Positions 1-11,980 of a stretch of DNA of 64,000 nucleotides are shown here, piece after piece (within the stretch, counting starts at the first letter, position 1; each line of letters starts with the position of its first letter). Source of the stretch: Beroe forskalii (Eukaryota > Ctenophora > Nuda > Beroida > Beroidae); the NCBI GenBank assembly GCA_011033025.1, contig WFMF01000009.1:496001-560000 (forward strand), read 5' to 3'. Under the pieces are notes generated by a model. That model made no database searches, was not told where the DNA came from, and saw only the letters and a list, made by a program, of their open reading frames with translations. A program made the translations under genes and the position numbers.

Positions 1-813
1 CATTGAATTCAGTGACGGTCTTGATCTTGCTTAGACCAGATTCGTTTGAAATATCAAGAATCGAATCGAAATACTAATGAGGCGATTATTCTATTTGCTC
101 AGGTCGTCTGGCTTCTAAGGGCTGCCGCCCCCAGACCCCTACATATCATTGAATTTCAGTGACAGTCTTGATTTCGCTCAGAAGTTAGACCAAATAACGT
201 CGAAAGAATACGAAAAATAGAGTTGAAATGCTACAGAGGCAACGATTCTATTTCTTTTTGCTCAGGTCTTCTTGCTTCTGTGAGCTGCCGCCCTCAGACC
301 GCTGCATACACATTGAATTTCAGTGACGGTCTTGATTCTGCTTCGACCAGATTCGTTTGAAAAATGTGAGAAATTGAGTTGAAATACTAAAGAGGCGAAT
401 ACTCTATTTGCCCAGGTCGTCTGGCTTCTGGGGGCAGCTGCCTCCAGAGTACAGAGTCTGGAATCTGGAGGCGGTTGCCCCCAGAAGCCACACGACCTGA
501 GTAAATAGAATATTCGCCTCTTATGTATTTCAACTCAATTTCTCGAATTCCTCAAATGAATCTTGTCGAAGCAAAAGAAAGACCGTCACCGAAATTCAAT
601 GAAATGGAGGGGTCTGGACTTCAGACCCCTGCATATCATTGAATTTCAGTGACGGTCTTGATTTTGCTTCGATCAGATTTGTTTGAAAAATACGAGAAAT
701 TGAGTTGACATATTATTAAAGAGGCAGTTATTCTATTTGCTAAGGTTGTCTGGCTTCTGGGGGATGCCGCCTCCAGACCCCTACATATCATTGAATTTCA
801 GTGATTTTGCTTA
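1..813. repeat. ~160-bp tandem repeat with one inverted unit
   Basis: Units start with variants of CATTGAATTTCAGTGACGGT at about 1, 149, 310 and 628, with a short partial copy at about 788. Each continues through a GATTTTGCTTCGACCAGATT-like stretch and ends in a CTGGCTTCTGGGGGC-like, pyrimidine-rich block. The unit at about 441-608 is the same sequence on the opposite strand, so the block is locally palindromic. No coding capacity was seen. The left edge runs off the window. Confidence 0.85.
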
Positions 814-1065
814 AATGTGTATTGAATACCTAACCTCTCAGTTTTTTCATGTGCATTATTTTGTATTCCATTTCTTGTCTTAAAAGTACTCTGGCCTAAT
901 TTTCTAAATCTAACTTTGGTCAGCAATCCCAGGCCCCGGCCCCCGCTAAATTGATGGTTCCCCGGCCCCGGCCCTGGTCAAATTTCTCAAGTCTTCCCCG
1001 GCCCTGGCCTGAATTGCCATCCCCAGCCCCGGCGCCGGCCCTGGCTGGGATCCCGCCCCCGGTCA
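814..1065. other. Spacer with GC-rich CCCCGGCCC tract
   Basis: This is a non-repetitive AT-rich stretch, followed at about 930-1065 by an irregular run of CCCCGGCCC and GGCCCTGG words that leads directly into the 20-bp minisatellite. The open frame crossing this boundary reads from the tract into the repeat and is not considered a gene. Confidence 0.6.
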
Positions 1066-2790
1066 ACCACTGGATCAAGGAGACTCTCTCAGGATCATGG
1101 AGTCTTTCCCAGGATCAAGGAGTCACTTTCAGGATCATGGAGTTTCCGAGTCTTTCCCAGGATCAAGGAGTCACTTTCAGGATCATGGAGTCTTTCCGAG
1201 GATCATGGAGACTGTCACAGGATCAAGGAAACTCTCCCAGGATCAAGAACACTCTCTCAGGATCAAGGAGACTCTCTCAGCATCAGGGAGACTCTCTCAG
1301 GAACAAGGAGACTCTCCAAAGATCATTGAGATTCTCTCGTGATCAAGGAGACTCTCTCAGGATAAAAGAGTTTTCACAAGGATTAGGGAGACTCTCTCAG
1401 CATCAAGGAGACTCTCTCAGGAACAAGGAGACTCTCCAAAGATCATTGAGATTCTCTCGTGATCAAGGAGACTCTCTCAGGATCAAGGACACTTTCTCAG
1501 GATCAAGGAGACTCTCTCAGGATCAAGGAGACTCTAAAGATCATGGTGATTATCTCATGATCAATCATCAAGAAGACTCTCTCAGGATCAAGGAGACTCT
1601 CCCAGAATCAAGGAGACTCTCAGGATCCTAGAGTCTTTCCTAGAATCGTAGAGACCCTCTCAGGATCCTTGATGCTTCCCTAGGTTCATGGACACTCTCC
1701 CAGGATCAAGGAGTCACTTTCAGGATCCTTTAGTCTTCCCTAGGATCCTGGAGACTTTCCCAGGATCAAGGAGACTCTCTGTGATGAAGGCATGCAGCCT
1801 GAATGAACAGTCTGTCCCAAGATAAAGGAGCCTTCACTGCAGGTTTAAGGATTCTTTTCGAGTGTCAAGAATTGCATCCCAGGACAGATGAGTGTATCCC
1901 AATGTCAAGGAGGCTATCCCAGTCCAGGATCAAGGAGACTCTTCTTGGATGAAGAACTCAAGGCCAGGAACAAGGAAACAGTCCTATAGGATGAAGGAGT
2001 GTATCCTGGGATAAATGAGACTTTCAGATGACGGAGTCTTTCAAGGAGAGGAGTCTTTCCCAGGATCAAGGAGTATTTCCCTTAAGGGTCAATGAATCTC
2101 TCCCAGGATCAAGGAGACTCTCCCAGGATCAATGAGACACTCTCAGGATCAAGGAGACTCTGTCAGAATCGAGGAGACTCTCTTAGGACAAAGGAGACTA
2201 TTATTGAGTCTTCCATAGGATCAGTAAGACACTCTCAGGATCAAGGAGGCTCTCCCAGCTGATCAAGGACACTATTCTAAGACCAAGGAGTCAGAGGAAT
2301 GTTCTCTGGGATATAGAATGCAGCCTCTCTGGATCAAGGAGTCTGTCCGAAGATGCAGGAGTCTTCACCAGGTTCAAGGATTCTTTCCCAGGATCAAGGA
2401 GCACATCCCAGGAAGCCAGGATATATGACTGCATCCCAGGATCATGAAGTCTATCCCAGGAGATCCTTCTAATTCTAGGATCAAGAATACAATCCCAGGA
2501 ACAAGGAATCAGTCCAAGGGTGAAAGAGTGAATCCTGGTATGAAGTTGTATTTCAGATGAAGGAGTCTTTCCTAGGATCAAGAAGTCTTTATCAGGGTCA
2601 AGGAGTCTTTCTCAGGATCAAGGAAACGCTCTCAGGACCAAAGTTACTCTCCCAGGATCAAGAAGGATCAAGGACTGCATACTGGGAAGGAGTCTGTCCT
2701 TAAATCAAGGAGTATATTCCAGGACCAAGGAGGCTTTCCCAGGGCCAAGGAGACTCTCCCAGGATCAAACTTCAAAGGGGATCTCCAAGG
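1066..2790 (+). repeat. 20-bp minisatellite, GATCAAGGAG family (array C)
   Basis: The core unit is GGATCAAGGAGACTCTCTCA, exactly 20 bp, reiterated tens of times with substitutions such as GATCATGGAG and GAACAAGGAG. It is cleanest at 1,070-1,620 and more diverged, with longer spacers, to 2,790. The unit has no stop codon in any frame of this strand. Because 20 is not a multiple of 3, translation cycles through all three frames and gives a 20-residue period, which explains the 226- and 81-codon open frames here. The same family lies in reverse orientation at 8.7-12.0 kb and 58.0-60.1 kb. Confidence 0.92.
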
Positions 2791-2984
2791 ATCTCCAAGG
2801 ATCAGAATCAAGGATTCAGTCCCAGGATCAGGTGTATGTTATTATTTTGAACTGATAGCAGAACAGAACAAAGGTTTGATGATTTGGAGAACTTATCCAT
2901 AATCCAAGCTTGATACTTCAGAAGTTGACAGATGGGACAATCCTAAGTCAATGTATGTTGGTAAGTTAGAGTACAGCTGTCAGG
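2791..2984 (-). repeat. Flank of composite unit (copy C), inverted copy of 57,811-58,010
   Basis: This is the reverse complement of about 57,811-58,010 with few differences. Shared words include AAGCTTGATACTTCAGAAGT, GACAGATGGGACAATCCTAA and GTCAATGTATGTTGGTAAGT. The similarity stops within GTTAGAGTACAGCT near 2,984. Together with the adjacent minisatellite, it shows that 1,066-2,984 is a truncated inverted copy of the composite unit at 57.4-61.3 kb. Confidence 0.88.
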
Positions 2985-3203
2985 ATATATATTTTGGTAT
3001 TTTGATAAATTATATATCCTTTATTTGATTGATATACTTTGAATCATTTATTTATTGAGATTTGATCCGTAACTCATATTCTAGGAAGTCTTGTGTACCA
3101 GATTATCCAGTTCTATATTGGTCTGATATTCTATTGAAATCATTTCATTTATATTCCAACTCTGTGTATCATTCTGGCTTGACATAAACTTCCTCAAAGA
3201 TGA

Positions 3204-3346
3204 CTACAACAACAACATTACTCTATTCCTCATCTTGCACCAGGCCAATCAGTGAAAGATTGGAGAAGACAGTTTCTGGCTGCAACTGCCACTCTGAAAG
3301 ATGAAGCAAAGAAAAACATGTTGCCAGCGTTTTATCGGCATTGATC
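3204..3346 (+). pseudogene. Possible retroelement gag-like fragment
   Basis: A 46-codon frame opens after a stop and ends at a TGA. It contains the segment VKDWRRQFLAATATL followed by KDEAKK and LPAFYR. The layout of a tryptophan-centred segment, an alanine/threonine helix and LLP-type residues recalls the N-terminus of gag-like proteins of invertebrate LTR elements. The identification is by pattern only. The fragment has no start codon and no downstream domain, so at best it is a remnant. Nothing else in 2,985-3,600 looks coding. Confidence 0.3.
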
Positions 3347-4690
3347 ATTTAGAGTTTTGCTAAAACTCTAAAACAGTGATTTGAGTTGTATTTTCAATCA
3401 TTTAACAACCCCAATCGATTTTTAGTTATCACTGTTAGGTACTCGTGTAATATATAACGTTCAAAATACGTACATATAAGTAAAAACACGTTTTGCGACA
3501 GATAACACGCTTTGTTTCACCAAATTTGTATTGTAGAAAAAAGCGTATTGTCTATCGCAAAAACATCGTTTTAGGTCCGAATTTTGTACATTTATTACAT
3601 ATTTGACCAAAGCCAGCGTCCAGGTTCACAAAATTATAAGTTACTCAAAATTCAAGTGACACAGTTTCCTTTTTAGAAATGCTCCAACTATCATGGGTAA
3701 ACTCTGCTGAATTCCAGAAAAGAATTAAGTCTTATGTCTCCATATGACCTATGCTTTTATTTTGATTGCATCATGCTCTAGACTCACAACTCCGTTATCG
3801 ACCAAATTAAACAAAACCGAATCTTACGGCTGAGTTCCTTTCTAAAATACTTGAGTACCTAATACGTTTTTACGTTCTACCCCGTAGGAAGTGTTATAAC
3901 ATTACCTAATATTAGATACCTATCATTTAGTCATAATTACGATTTAGCAGTGGGTTCACTGCAGGAAAGAACTTATCATAAGGTCATAACGGCATAGGTA
4001 GCTCATTAGCTCAATTTGTTCGTGTTCTGACAGGATATAAAGCATTGTGCTCTAATTAAGTGCATGATACCAAACCTGATACATCATACAATACATACAG
4101 TACACTTTTGTTTAGGTGTACTTTACATAAACAGTAAGGGCATTTCAGTTTCTGTTATAATATCATCTGATGGATATGCTGTACGAAACAAAATTGTTGA
4201 CTCACGGGCGATATCTATTCCACACTCTAGATAATGATCGTTACGTCACTCTTGAAGATCTACTTAATCAATGGCACGTATGATCTCATTGTTTTTCTTG
4301 CCGCTATATTGTTATTCAGACTTTCAAAGGAATTTCCGTACGTATTTATGAAGTCTCTCACATGATTAGATTTCCTACACTATCCCATTCCTCGCACTAC
4401 TTATTATCGAATTACGAGTTCTAAAGATGGGTGCAAGTAGGGACTGGGTCTAATTGCCCGACCCCAATCAGATTCCTTTGATGTCATGCGCCTCTGTAGG
4501 GTAAAAATACCACACACTAGTTTTAAGGTACTTTTTTGGGACCATCTGCAATCAAATTAGCCCTAATTAACGAACCAATTAAAATTGAAAAATTATTTTT
4601 ATTCAGTCATGCTCGAAAAAGGCAAAAACGAAGATAGAGTAAAAATCAGCTTTCTAGCACCTATGGTTTGTCTGTAATAAAATTGTCAAG
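3347..4690. other. No gene seen
   Basis: This is AT-rich sequence without an extended open frame, repeat array or recognisable RNA gene. The last ~120 bases may be the decayed downstream end of the minus-strand retrotransposon relic that follows. Confidence 0.5.
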
Positions 4691-4706
4691 GTCTGTGCGG
4701 GCATAT

Positions 4707-5392
4707 TCACCACACACTCGTCTTTATACTGTTAAGGTCTTGTCTTGAGATACCATTGCAATATGGGTGTACCCAGTGCTGGCATAAGTTACAAAAGATA
4801 GATTCATATTTAACTTGATTTTCGCAAATAGGACAATCTAGGAACTCAATACAGTTTTTATCTCTGACAGGAATATCCTTATTAAGGAGACTACAGCTTT
4901 TACAAATACTTCGTTTTTCACTTCCATAAATCAAAAATTTGTTACAGTATTTTTCTTTAGAAACATAGTTATGGCAAGTGAAACATTGCTTAAGTTTGGA
5001 TTTTTGGGAAGCCTTTACTTTTTCATGCTTTTCAACTATACCTGGAAAGGTATCACTGTTGCATGGTGGACATATAAAAAATGTAGGTATTTTTTCAATT
5101 TGATGAATATCAGTTTTGTTTATATTCAGGCATTTCCCATGGTAAAATGATCACAGATTGAACAGGCAATACAATTTTTGGAACATGACAGGCTTATTAC
5201 AAATTTTACATTGTGTATCATGACCTTCATATTGAGGCTCAAGTGGCTTATGCTTTTTCTTGGTACAATATCTGCAAATTGATCTTGGTTTCTTTTTGAA
5301 TATTACTGAGTTATTGGATCTATTTGATTTCTGGATTTCATACTTACAAAAAAAGCAAGTTAGTTTGAAATTTTTAAGAAGCCTTCCCATTA
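4707..5392 (-). pseudogene. Zinc-finger ORF of a non-LTR retrotransposon relic, interrupted by TGA
   Basis: This is one minus-strand frame, read from an ATG at 5,390-5,388 to a TGA at 4,709-4,707, with a single internal TGA at 5,153-5,151. It is rich in paired cysteines (CFFC, CRYC, CKIC, CPPC, CFTC, CPIC, CNLC) and histidines (WVHPYC, FYHGKC). This is the Cys4-His-Cys3 (PHD-like) spacing found ahead of the endonuclease in some CR1/L2-type ORF2 proteins. The internal TGA falls in FNL-stop-SFYHGKC, where a cysteine would be expected. The ATG overlaps the stop of the frame upstream as TAATG. No endonuclease or reverse transcriptase follows, so the element is truncated. The family assignment is inference; the cysteine pattern is direct. 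Confidence 0.6.
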
Positions 5393-5818
5393 TAAACTCT
5401 TTTCAGTTGCTAGCATTTTTATCAATGTAAAGCAAAATCCTATCATAGGATCCCAATTGTCTAAATTTTTAAAAACTAAATCACTGTATAAATTGGATAT
5501 TTCATTAAGACTGTTACCCCTTGAAACTTTTGAAACATATCTGAGAAAAGCAAAGGTTTTTAATCTAGTGGAAAACCACATACATTTATAACAGTAAGAT
5601 TCTGTTTGTAGATTTATGCCACACACTTGTGTCATGATCAGTTTGTGATGTAAAGTATCATTTCTCAGTGTACTGAATATGATTGAATTCAAGAAGTATT
5701 TCATTTCTCTACTGCTGAACAAAACATAACTTCTGAATTGCTCATGGATGAGCATCCCACAGCAAAATGAATTCATATATATATATCCAACAAAAGTAAT
5801 GATAAAAACTCTGGGCAC
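5390..5818 (-). other. Unidentified ORF between ORF1 and the zinc-finger ORF
   Basis: A 142-codon minus-strand frame lies between the ORF1 relic, whose stop is at 5,825-5,827, and the zinc-finger ORF, whose ATG it overlaps at TAATG (5,388-5,392). It begins with GTG in the listed frame; the first ATG is further inside. It contains scattered cysteines (SFCCGM, YCYKC) but no motif I recognise. It may be the N-terminal part of ORF2 or linker sequence. Its position within the element is clear, but its function is not. Confidence 0.3.
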
Positions 5819-5824
5819 AGCCTC

Positions 5825-6750
5825 TCATTCCCGATTACTTGGGATGAATTTCTTGGGTACAGCCCATGCCCCATCAGATTGAACATCAGATAGATTGAAG
5901 CCCCTGAAGAAGGTATTTCCAGTTTCTGGGTCTTGATACTTTAGCACAAGCCTCCGATAGTTCACTTTGTAACTGAGCACAAAGTCAAACTGTGATTTGG
6001 CAATCTTGGCTTTGTTGATCAGTTCTCTTCTGATATCAAGAGTTGTTTTGGAGAAATCCTCAGCAACTCCAAAAGGTGTACCCTTGAATTTGAAACTGTT
6101 CTTCAGTACAGCCTCTTTTGCCTTGAAAAAGTGAATTTACAGATTATGGGGCGTGGCCTCTGGTTTGCACCTTGCTTCCGTGGTCCAAGCCTATGAGCCC
6201 TGTCAAGAAGGTTGCTACTCACAGTATTTGGAGGACAAGTTTGTTCTGGATCAGTAATTGTGTTATCAGTTCCTCACAGTCCTCTGTGTTGTTTTTATCA
6301 GACAGTTCATTTACTCCAAAAAATACCAAGTTGGATCTCCTGCTCCGGTCCTCCAGATCAACACTTTTATTGTGAAGTTCAGCCAAATTTGCCTCATTGT
6401 TCTTACTGACTTCATGGAACTCATTCTTGAGATCTGAAGTTTCTTTGGACATGAAATTGAACCCTTTCTTCAACTCTACAACTTCTGCTTTCAGGGATCC
6501 TACTTCCTGATTAAGTGTTGCAATGGTTTTATCCTTGGCTTCTATAACTTTTGACAGAGCATCTAGTTTTGCATTAAAAGATAGTTCCAACTGTCTGATC
6601 AAATCATTACCATTTGATGGCACAGTAGAAGAGTCTGATTCAGTAACATCTTTCTTTCCCTTCTTACCCTTTTTCCTTGCATTATCAACATTTTCACCAT
6701 TAGCTTGTTTTTCACCATTAGCATGTTTTATCCCCTTAGGGGGCGTCGCT
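5825..6750 (-). pseudogene. Non-LTR retrotransposon ORF1 (coiled coil plus RNA-binding domain), frameshifted
   Basis: Read on the minus strand, a lysine-rich N-terminal stretch is followed by a heptad-like coiled coil (KDKTIATLNQEVGSLKAEV) and then LEDRSRRSNLVFFGV, the signature that precedes the RRM-like domain of L1/CR1-type ORF1 proteins. The frame stops at 6,219. Homology resumes in another frame with RAHRLGPRK and RPRPIICKFTFFKAKE, the conserved C-terminal block, and ends at a TGA at 5,827-5,825. A frameshift therefore lies near 6,220-6,230. No ATG is in frame at the N-terminus before the upstream stop near 6,755. ORF1 proteins bind the element's RNA. This copy cannot make an intact one. 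Confidence 0.8.
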
Positions 6751-6781
6751 GAACACTAATCCTCAAATTTGATTGTATAAA

Positions 6782-6826
6782 GTAGTGTTGTAAAGTGTTG
6801 TAAAGTGTTGTAGTGTTGTAAAGTTT
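6782..6826. repeat. Short TGTTGTAAAG tandem repeat
   Basis: Four to five copies of TGTTGTAAAG (10 bp, one copy shortened to 6 bp) lie just upstream of the ORF1 relic, in the position of the element's 5' untranslated region. Confidence 0.7.
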
Positions 6827-6829
6827 AAA

Positions 6830-8067
6830 TTCTAAAGATTTCAAATCAGCATTATTTTCATTTAAGTTATCAGCATTTGCAACAATTTTTAAATCATGAG
6901 CAAATATTTTGGAGCACCTTAAATGCCATCAGGCAGGTCATTAATGGACATTAGTTATGTAAATTTATTTTCCAACTACCCCTGCCCCTGCACCCGTGGC
7001 TTGAGCGTGCCCGAGCCGAATAACCACGTGACTAGCGCACGTGATGCCCTCTCAACCAGTCACATAGGATATCCTGCTGAGCACCGTGCTTGTGAAGCAA
7101 GCACCAGAACTTGTATCGGATAGCAAGCCGTTAAATAACTTTTCGGTGAATCAATATCTCACTGCTCACGGCTGGAACAATGCCAAAGAGGTGCAGCAGT
7201 CCGAAGGGAGAAGCGTGCGGTATGCAACTATGTAGTATGTAGGTCTTGCACGGAAAATAGGCGATTTAACGTGATCAACTCGCTATTCGAAACAAGAAAT
7301 ATGACATAATTTTTACTTTCTAAGCTGAATTTATGCGAGAGATAACCCAAGTAGTCAGTTACCTTGCTTGGTTAAATAGGCATAGGTAGTTGTTACATTT
7401 GTCAAAAATTTAGCCGAAATTCTTATTTCATATTTCAAATTAAGGAAAATCGAAATGTTTTATGAAATCACAACAGAATTCACGCTTTCGAAAATTTTTC
7501 CTGATTTTGAGACATAATCTCACGAAAAATTATAATTATCCCTGGGCTTTGAAAAATTCGTTACATTCGTCACCGTTTAAAAATTCGTTACGTGCGTATA
7601 GTACTGTGTAACAACTATGTAAATAAGTGCGTCACTTAATTCGTGCGACCTGTGCACTAATAACTAATTAGTAGGAGTTTTTAATGAACAGAAATTCCAA
7701 AAACGCATTTCCAAAATCTCATTGATAAGTTATAAGTACTGAGGTAACCTGTTATAGACAATAGACAACAGCACTACAACAAAGTTCAAATTAAAGACAA
7801 TTCTACTTCCTTCGATACAGTTCTGCGAGGCATGTCCGTTGCGTATTGCAGCTTCTCCAGCCGTAAGATATCTCAGGGTATCTCACTGTATCTAATACGC
7901 TGTGTCACGTGTGATGATGATGCGTATCACGTGATCTAGCTCACCGCCAATAGATGTGCCGCGAAAATGACACGAAATTATTACATACAATCACAGGACA
8001 GTACCATGTGGGCACATGAATGAACTGCTATTGGTTAAGAGTTGTTGCGTGTTGGAAAATAAGAGCG
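6830..8067. other. No gene seen
   Basis: This is mixed-composition DNA with a GC-richer patch at about 6,975-7,060 that contains CACGTG words. It has no supported open frame, array or RNA gene. Confidence 0.45.
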
Positions 8068-8128
8068 TTATTGGTCGGCTGATATCATCTCGTGGCTTCG
8101 CCACTCGATGATATCAGCCGACCAATAA
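8068..8128. repeat. 61-bp near-perfect palindrome
   Basis: The left arm starts TTATTGGTCGGCTGATATCA and the right arm ends TGATATCAGCCGACCAATAA. The arms are 29 bases with one 2-base mismatch, and the loop is about 3 bases (GTGGC-TTC-GCCAC). It could extrude a cruciform or be a minimal foldback element. No target-site duplication was obvious. Confidence 0.9.
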
Positions 8129-8466
8129 CTACTCAACTAGCAGGCCTGTCAGGCCTGCAAATACTCAGATCAAAAGTTATGAAGCTCTGAAATCAAAACA
8201 CATTAAACAGCATTAAACATGTGCATGCCACCCATCTGAACGTACAAACTCCCCTATTGCGCATGCGTTGCCTTGACGTGTGACATACAAAAACAAACAC
8301 AATCTGCAACTTTATAAAGAGATATTGGTCCTGGTTCAACACTTTTAGAATCAGAATAATCTCCTCTCACTACGACACCAAGTTTTCATAGTTCTGTAAT
8401 AAACTTCCTAAGCCCGCATAGGTGTGTGTACGCGCCGCGCGCTTCCTTACGCGTAGTGTCTATAGT

Positions 8467-8562
8467 GTCCCCCGGTACTGGGTGCGCGGAAATTCGGCGG
8501 TCGCGCGCGCCGTACAAGTCAGAATTTGACGCGACATTTGTGATTTGAATTCAATGAATTCC
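8467..8562 (+). repeat. GC-rich block at the head of composite unit A
   Basis: This ~95-base block contains TGGGTGCGCGGAAATTCGGC, GGTCGCGCGCGCCGTACAAG and TCAGAATT. It is nearly identical, in the same orientation, to about 57,428-57,523 at the head of unit B. It stands about 170 bases upstream of the 20-bp array in unit A and about 450 bases upstream in unit B. It may be a promoter or a transposon end; the sequence does not decide. Confidence 0.85.
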
Positions 8563-8734
8563 AATAGCGAGCGCTGCGCCGTGCCTTTTATTGCGATATG
8601 CAACTCGAACATTTTAATAATTTTACAAAATTTTGAAATATTTTATTATATATAGAAGATTTGAAATCTTCATTGTGTCATTGTATTTACACTCATTAGT
8701 CATTACCTTGATTTTGTGATACACTCATTACCTT

Positions 8735-9740
8735 GATCAATGATCCTTGGAGGGTGTCCTTGATCCTGGGAAAGACTCCATGATCCTGGGAAAGACTTCT
8801 TGATCCTGGGAAAGACTCCTTCATCCTGGGAAAGACTCCTCCATCACAGGATACACTCCTTCATCCTTCTATCCTTGGACTGATTCCTTTTTCCTGGGAT
8901 TGAATTCTTGATCTTAGAAGAGTCTCCTTGTTCCTGACCTGGGATAGTCTCCTTGATCTAACCTGGGATGTACTTCTTGATACTGGAAAAGAATCCTTCA
9001 TCTGAAAACTCCTTCATCACAGGATACACTCCATCATCATTGGACTGATTCCTTTTTCCTGGGATTGAATTCTTGATCTTAGAAGAGTCTCCTTGTTCCT
9101 GACCTGGGATAGTCTCCTTGATCTAACCTAGGATGCACTTCTTGATACTGGAAAAGAATCCTTCATCTGAAAACTCCTTCATCACAGGATACACTCATTC
9201 ATCCTAGGACTGATTCCTAATTTCCTGGGATTGAATTCTTCATCCTAGAGAAGAGTCTCCTTGATCCTGACCTGGGATAGTCTCCTTGATCTAACCTAGG
9301 ATGCACTTCTTGATACTGGAAAAGAATCCTTCATCTGAATAACTCCTTCATCACAGGATACACTCTTTCATCCTAGGACTGATTCCTTTTTCCTGGGATT
9401 GAATTTTTCATCCTAGAAGAGTCTCCTTGATCCTGGCATGGGATAGTCTCCTTGATCTTGGGATACACTCATTACCTTGATTTTGGGATACACTCATTAC
9501 CTTGATCCTGGGAGAGTTTCCTTGATCCTGGGAAAGACTCCTTGATCCTGGGAAAGACTCCTTAATCTGAATTACTGCTTCATCACAGGATACACTCCTT
9601 CATCCTAGGACTGATTCCTTTTCCCTGTGAATGAATTCTTTATCCTAGAAGAGTCTCCTTGATCCTGGAATGGGATAGTATCCTTGATCTAACCTGGGAT
9701 GTACTTTTTGATGCTGGAAAAGAATCCTTGGATCTGGTGA
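8735..9740 (-). repeat. Higher-order repeat (~165 bp) of the 20-bp family
   Basis: Diverged 20-bp units are grouped into higher-order copies that share GGACTGATTCC, a TTTCCTGGGATTGAATTCTT-like word and GAAAAGAATCCTTCATCTGA. They start near 8,877, 9,042, 9,206, 9,375 and 9,606. The spacing of about 165 bases shows amplification of blocks rather than of single units. Confidence 0.82.
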
Positions 9741-11980
9741 AGGCAGCACAGAGAGTCTCCTTGATCCTGAAAGAGTCTTCTTGATCCTGAGGCCCAATCT
9801 TTGGAGAGTCCTTGATCCTGAGAGAGTCTTCTTGATCCTGAGGGAGTCTCCTTGTTCCTGAGAGAGTACACTTAATCCTGAGAGTCTCCTTGATCCTGAG
9901 AGAGTCTCCTTGATCCTGAGAGAGTATCCTTGATCCTGAGAGGGTCTCTTTGATCCTGAGAGAGTCTTCTTGATCCTTGGAGAGTCTCCTTGATCCTGAG
10001 AGAGTCTCCTTGATCCTGTGAGAGTCTCATTTTTCCTGAGAGACTCTACTTGATCCTGAGAGAGTCTCCTTGATCCTGAGAGGGTCTCTTTGATCCTGAG
10101 AGAGTCTTCTTGATCCTTGGAGAGTCTCCTTGATCCTGAGAGAGTCTCCTTGTTCCTGAGAGGGTCTCTTTGATCCTGAGAGAGTCTTCTTGATCCTTGG
10201 AGAGTCTCCTTGATCCTGAGAGAGTATCCTTGATCCTGAGAGGGTCTCTTTGATTCTGAGAGAGTCTTCTTGATCCTTGGAGAGTCTCCTTGATCCTGAG
10301 AGAGTCTCCTTGATCCTGAGAGAGTCTCCTTGTTCCTGAAAGACTCTATTCTTTCCTGAGAGAGTCTCCTTGATCCTGAGAGAGTCTTCTTGATCCTTGG
10401 AGAGTCTCCTTGATCCTGAGAGAGTATCCTTGATCCTGAGAGGGTCTCTTTGATTCTGAGAGAGTCTTCTTGATCCTTGGAGAGTCTCCTTGATCCTGAG
10501 AGAGTCTCCTTGATCCTGAGAGAGTCTTCTTGATCCTGAGAGAGTCTCCTTGATCCTGAGAGAGTCTCCTTGATCCTGAGAGAGTCTCCTTGTTCCTGAA
10601 AGACTCTATTCTTTCCTGAGAGGGTCTCTTTGATCCTGAGAGAGTCTTCTTGATCCTTGGAGAGTCTCCTTGATCCTGAGAGAGTATCCTTGATCCTGAG
10701 AGGGTCTCTTTGATTCTGAGAGAGTCTTCTTGATCCTTGGAAGTTGGAGAGTCTCCTTGATCCTGAGAGAGTCTCCTTGATCCTGAGAGAGTCTCCTTGT
10801 TCCTGAAAGACTCTATTCTTTCTTGAGAGAGTCTCCTTGATCCTGAGAGCGTCTCTTTGATCCTGAGAGAGACTTCTTGATCTTGGAGAGTCTCCTTGAT
10901 CCTGAGAGAGTCTCCTTGTTCCTGAGAGACTCTACTTGATCCTGAGAGAGTCTCCTTGATTCTGAGAGGGTCTTTTTGATCCTGAGAGAGTCTACTTGAT
11001 CCTTGGAGAGTCTCCTTGATCCTGAGAGAGTCTCCTTGTTCCTGAGAGAGTCTACTTGATCCTTGGATAGTCTCCTTGATCCTGGGAGAGTCTCCTTGTT
11101 CCTGAGAAAGTCTTTTTGATCCTGAGTGTCTCCTTGATCCTTGGATAGTCTCCTTGATCCTGAGAGAGTCTCCTTGATCCTGAGAGAGTCTCCTTGTTCC
11201 TGAAAGACTCTACTTGATCCTGAGAGAGTCTCCTTGATCCTGAGAGGGTCTCTTTGATCCTGAGAGAGACTTCTTGATCCTTGGAGAGTCTCCTTGATCC
11301 TGAGAGTCTCCTTGTTCCTGAGAAAGTCTCATTGATCTTGAGAGAGTGTCCCTGATCCTGGGAGAGTCTCCTTGATCCTGAGAGAGTCTCCTTGTTCCTG
11401 AGAGAGTCTTCTTGATTCTGAGAAAGTCTCTTTTATCCTGGGAGAGTCTCCTTGATCCTGAGAGAATCTCTTTGATCTTGAGAGAGCCTCCTTGATCCTG
11501 AGAGAGTATCCTTGGTCCCGAGAGAGTCTCATTGATCCTGAAAGAGTCTCCTTGATCTTGATAAGGTCTCCTTGATCCTGAGAGAGTATCCTTGATCCTG
11601 AGAGGGTCTCTTTGAACCTGAGAGAGTCTCCTTTATCCTTGGAGAGTCTCCTTGATCCTGAGAGAGTCTCCTTGTTCCTGAGAGAGTCTTTTTGATCCTG
11701 AGATTGTTTTCTTGATCTTCGAAAGTCTCTTTCATCATGAGAGTGTCTCCTTGATCTTGAGAGAGCCTCCTTGATCCTGAGAGAGTCTCCTTGGTCCTGA
11801 GAGAGTCTCATTGATCCTGAGAGAGTATCTTTGATCCTGAGAGAGTCTCCTTGGTCCTGAGAGAGTCTCATTGATCCTGAGAGAGTATCCTTGATCCTGA
11901 GAGAGTCTCATTGATTCTGAGAGAGTCTCATTGATCCTTGAAGAGACTTCTTGATCCTGGAATGTACTCCTTCATCCCAG
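9740..11980 (-). repeat. 20-bp minisatellite, reverse orientation (array A)
   Basis: More than 100 units of TTGATCCTGAGAGAGTCTCC, the reverse complement of the unit at 1.1 kb, form a clean array. Recurrent variants (CTTGTTCCTGAAAGACTCTA, GATCCTTGGAGAGTC) reappear at regular intervals at 9.9-11.3 kb, which indicates block amplification. On the minus strand the unit is stop-free in every frame, which produces the 180-codon frame at 11,329-11,871. No start context, splice logic or non-repeat coding sequence accompanies it. Confidence 0.95.
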
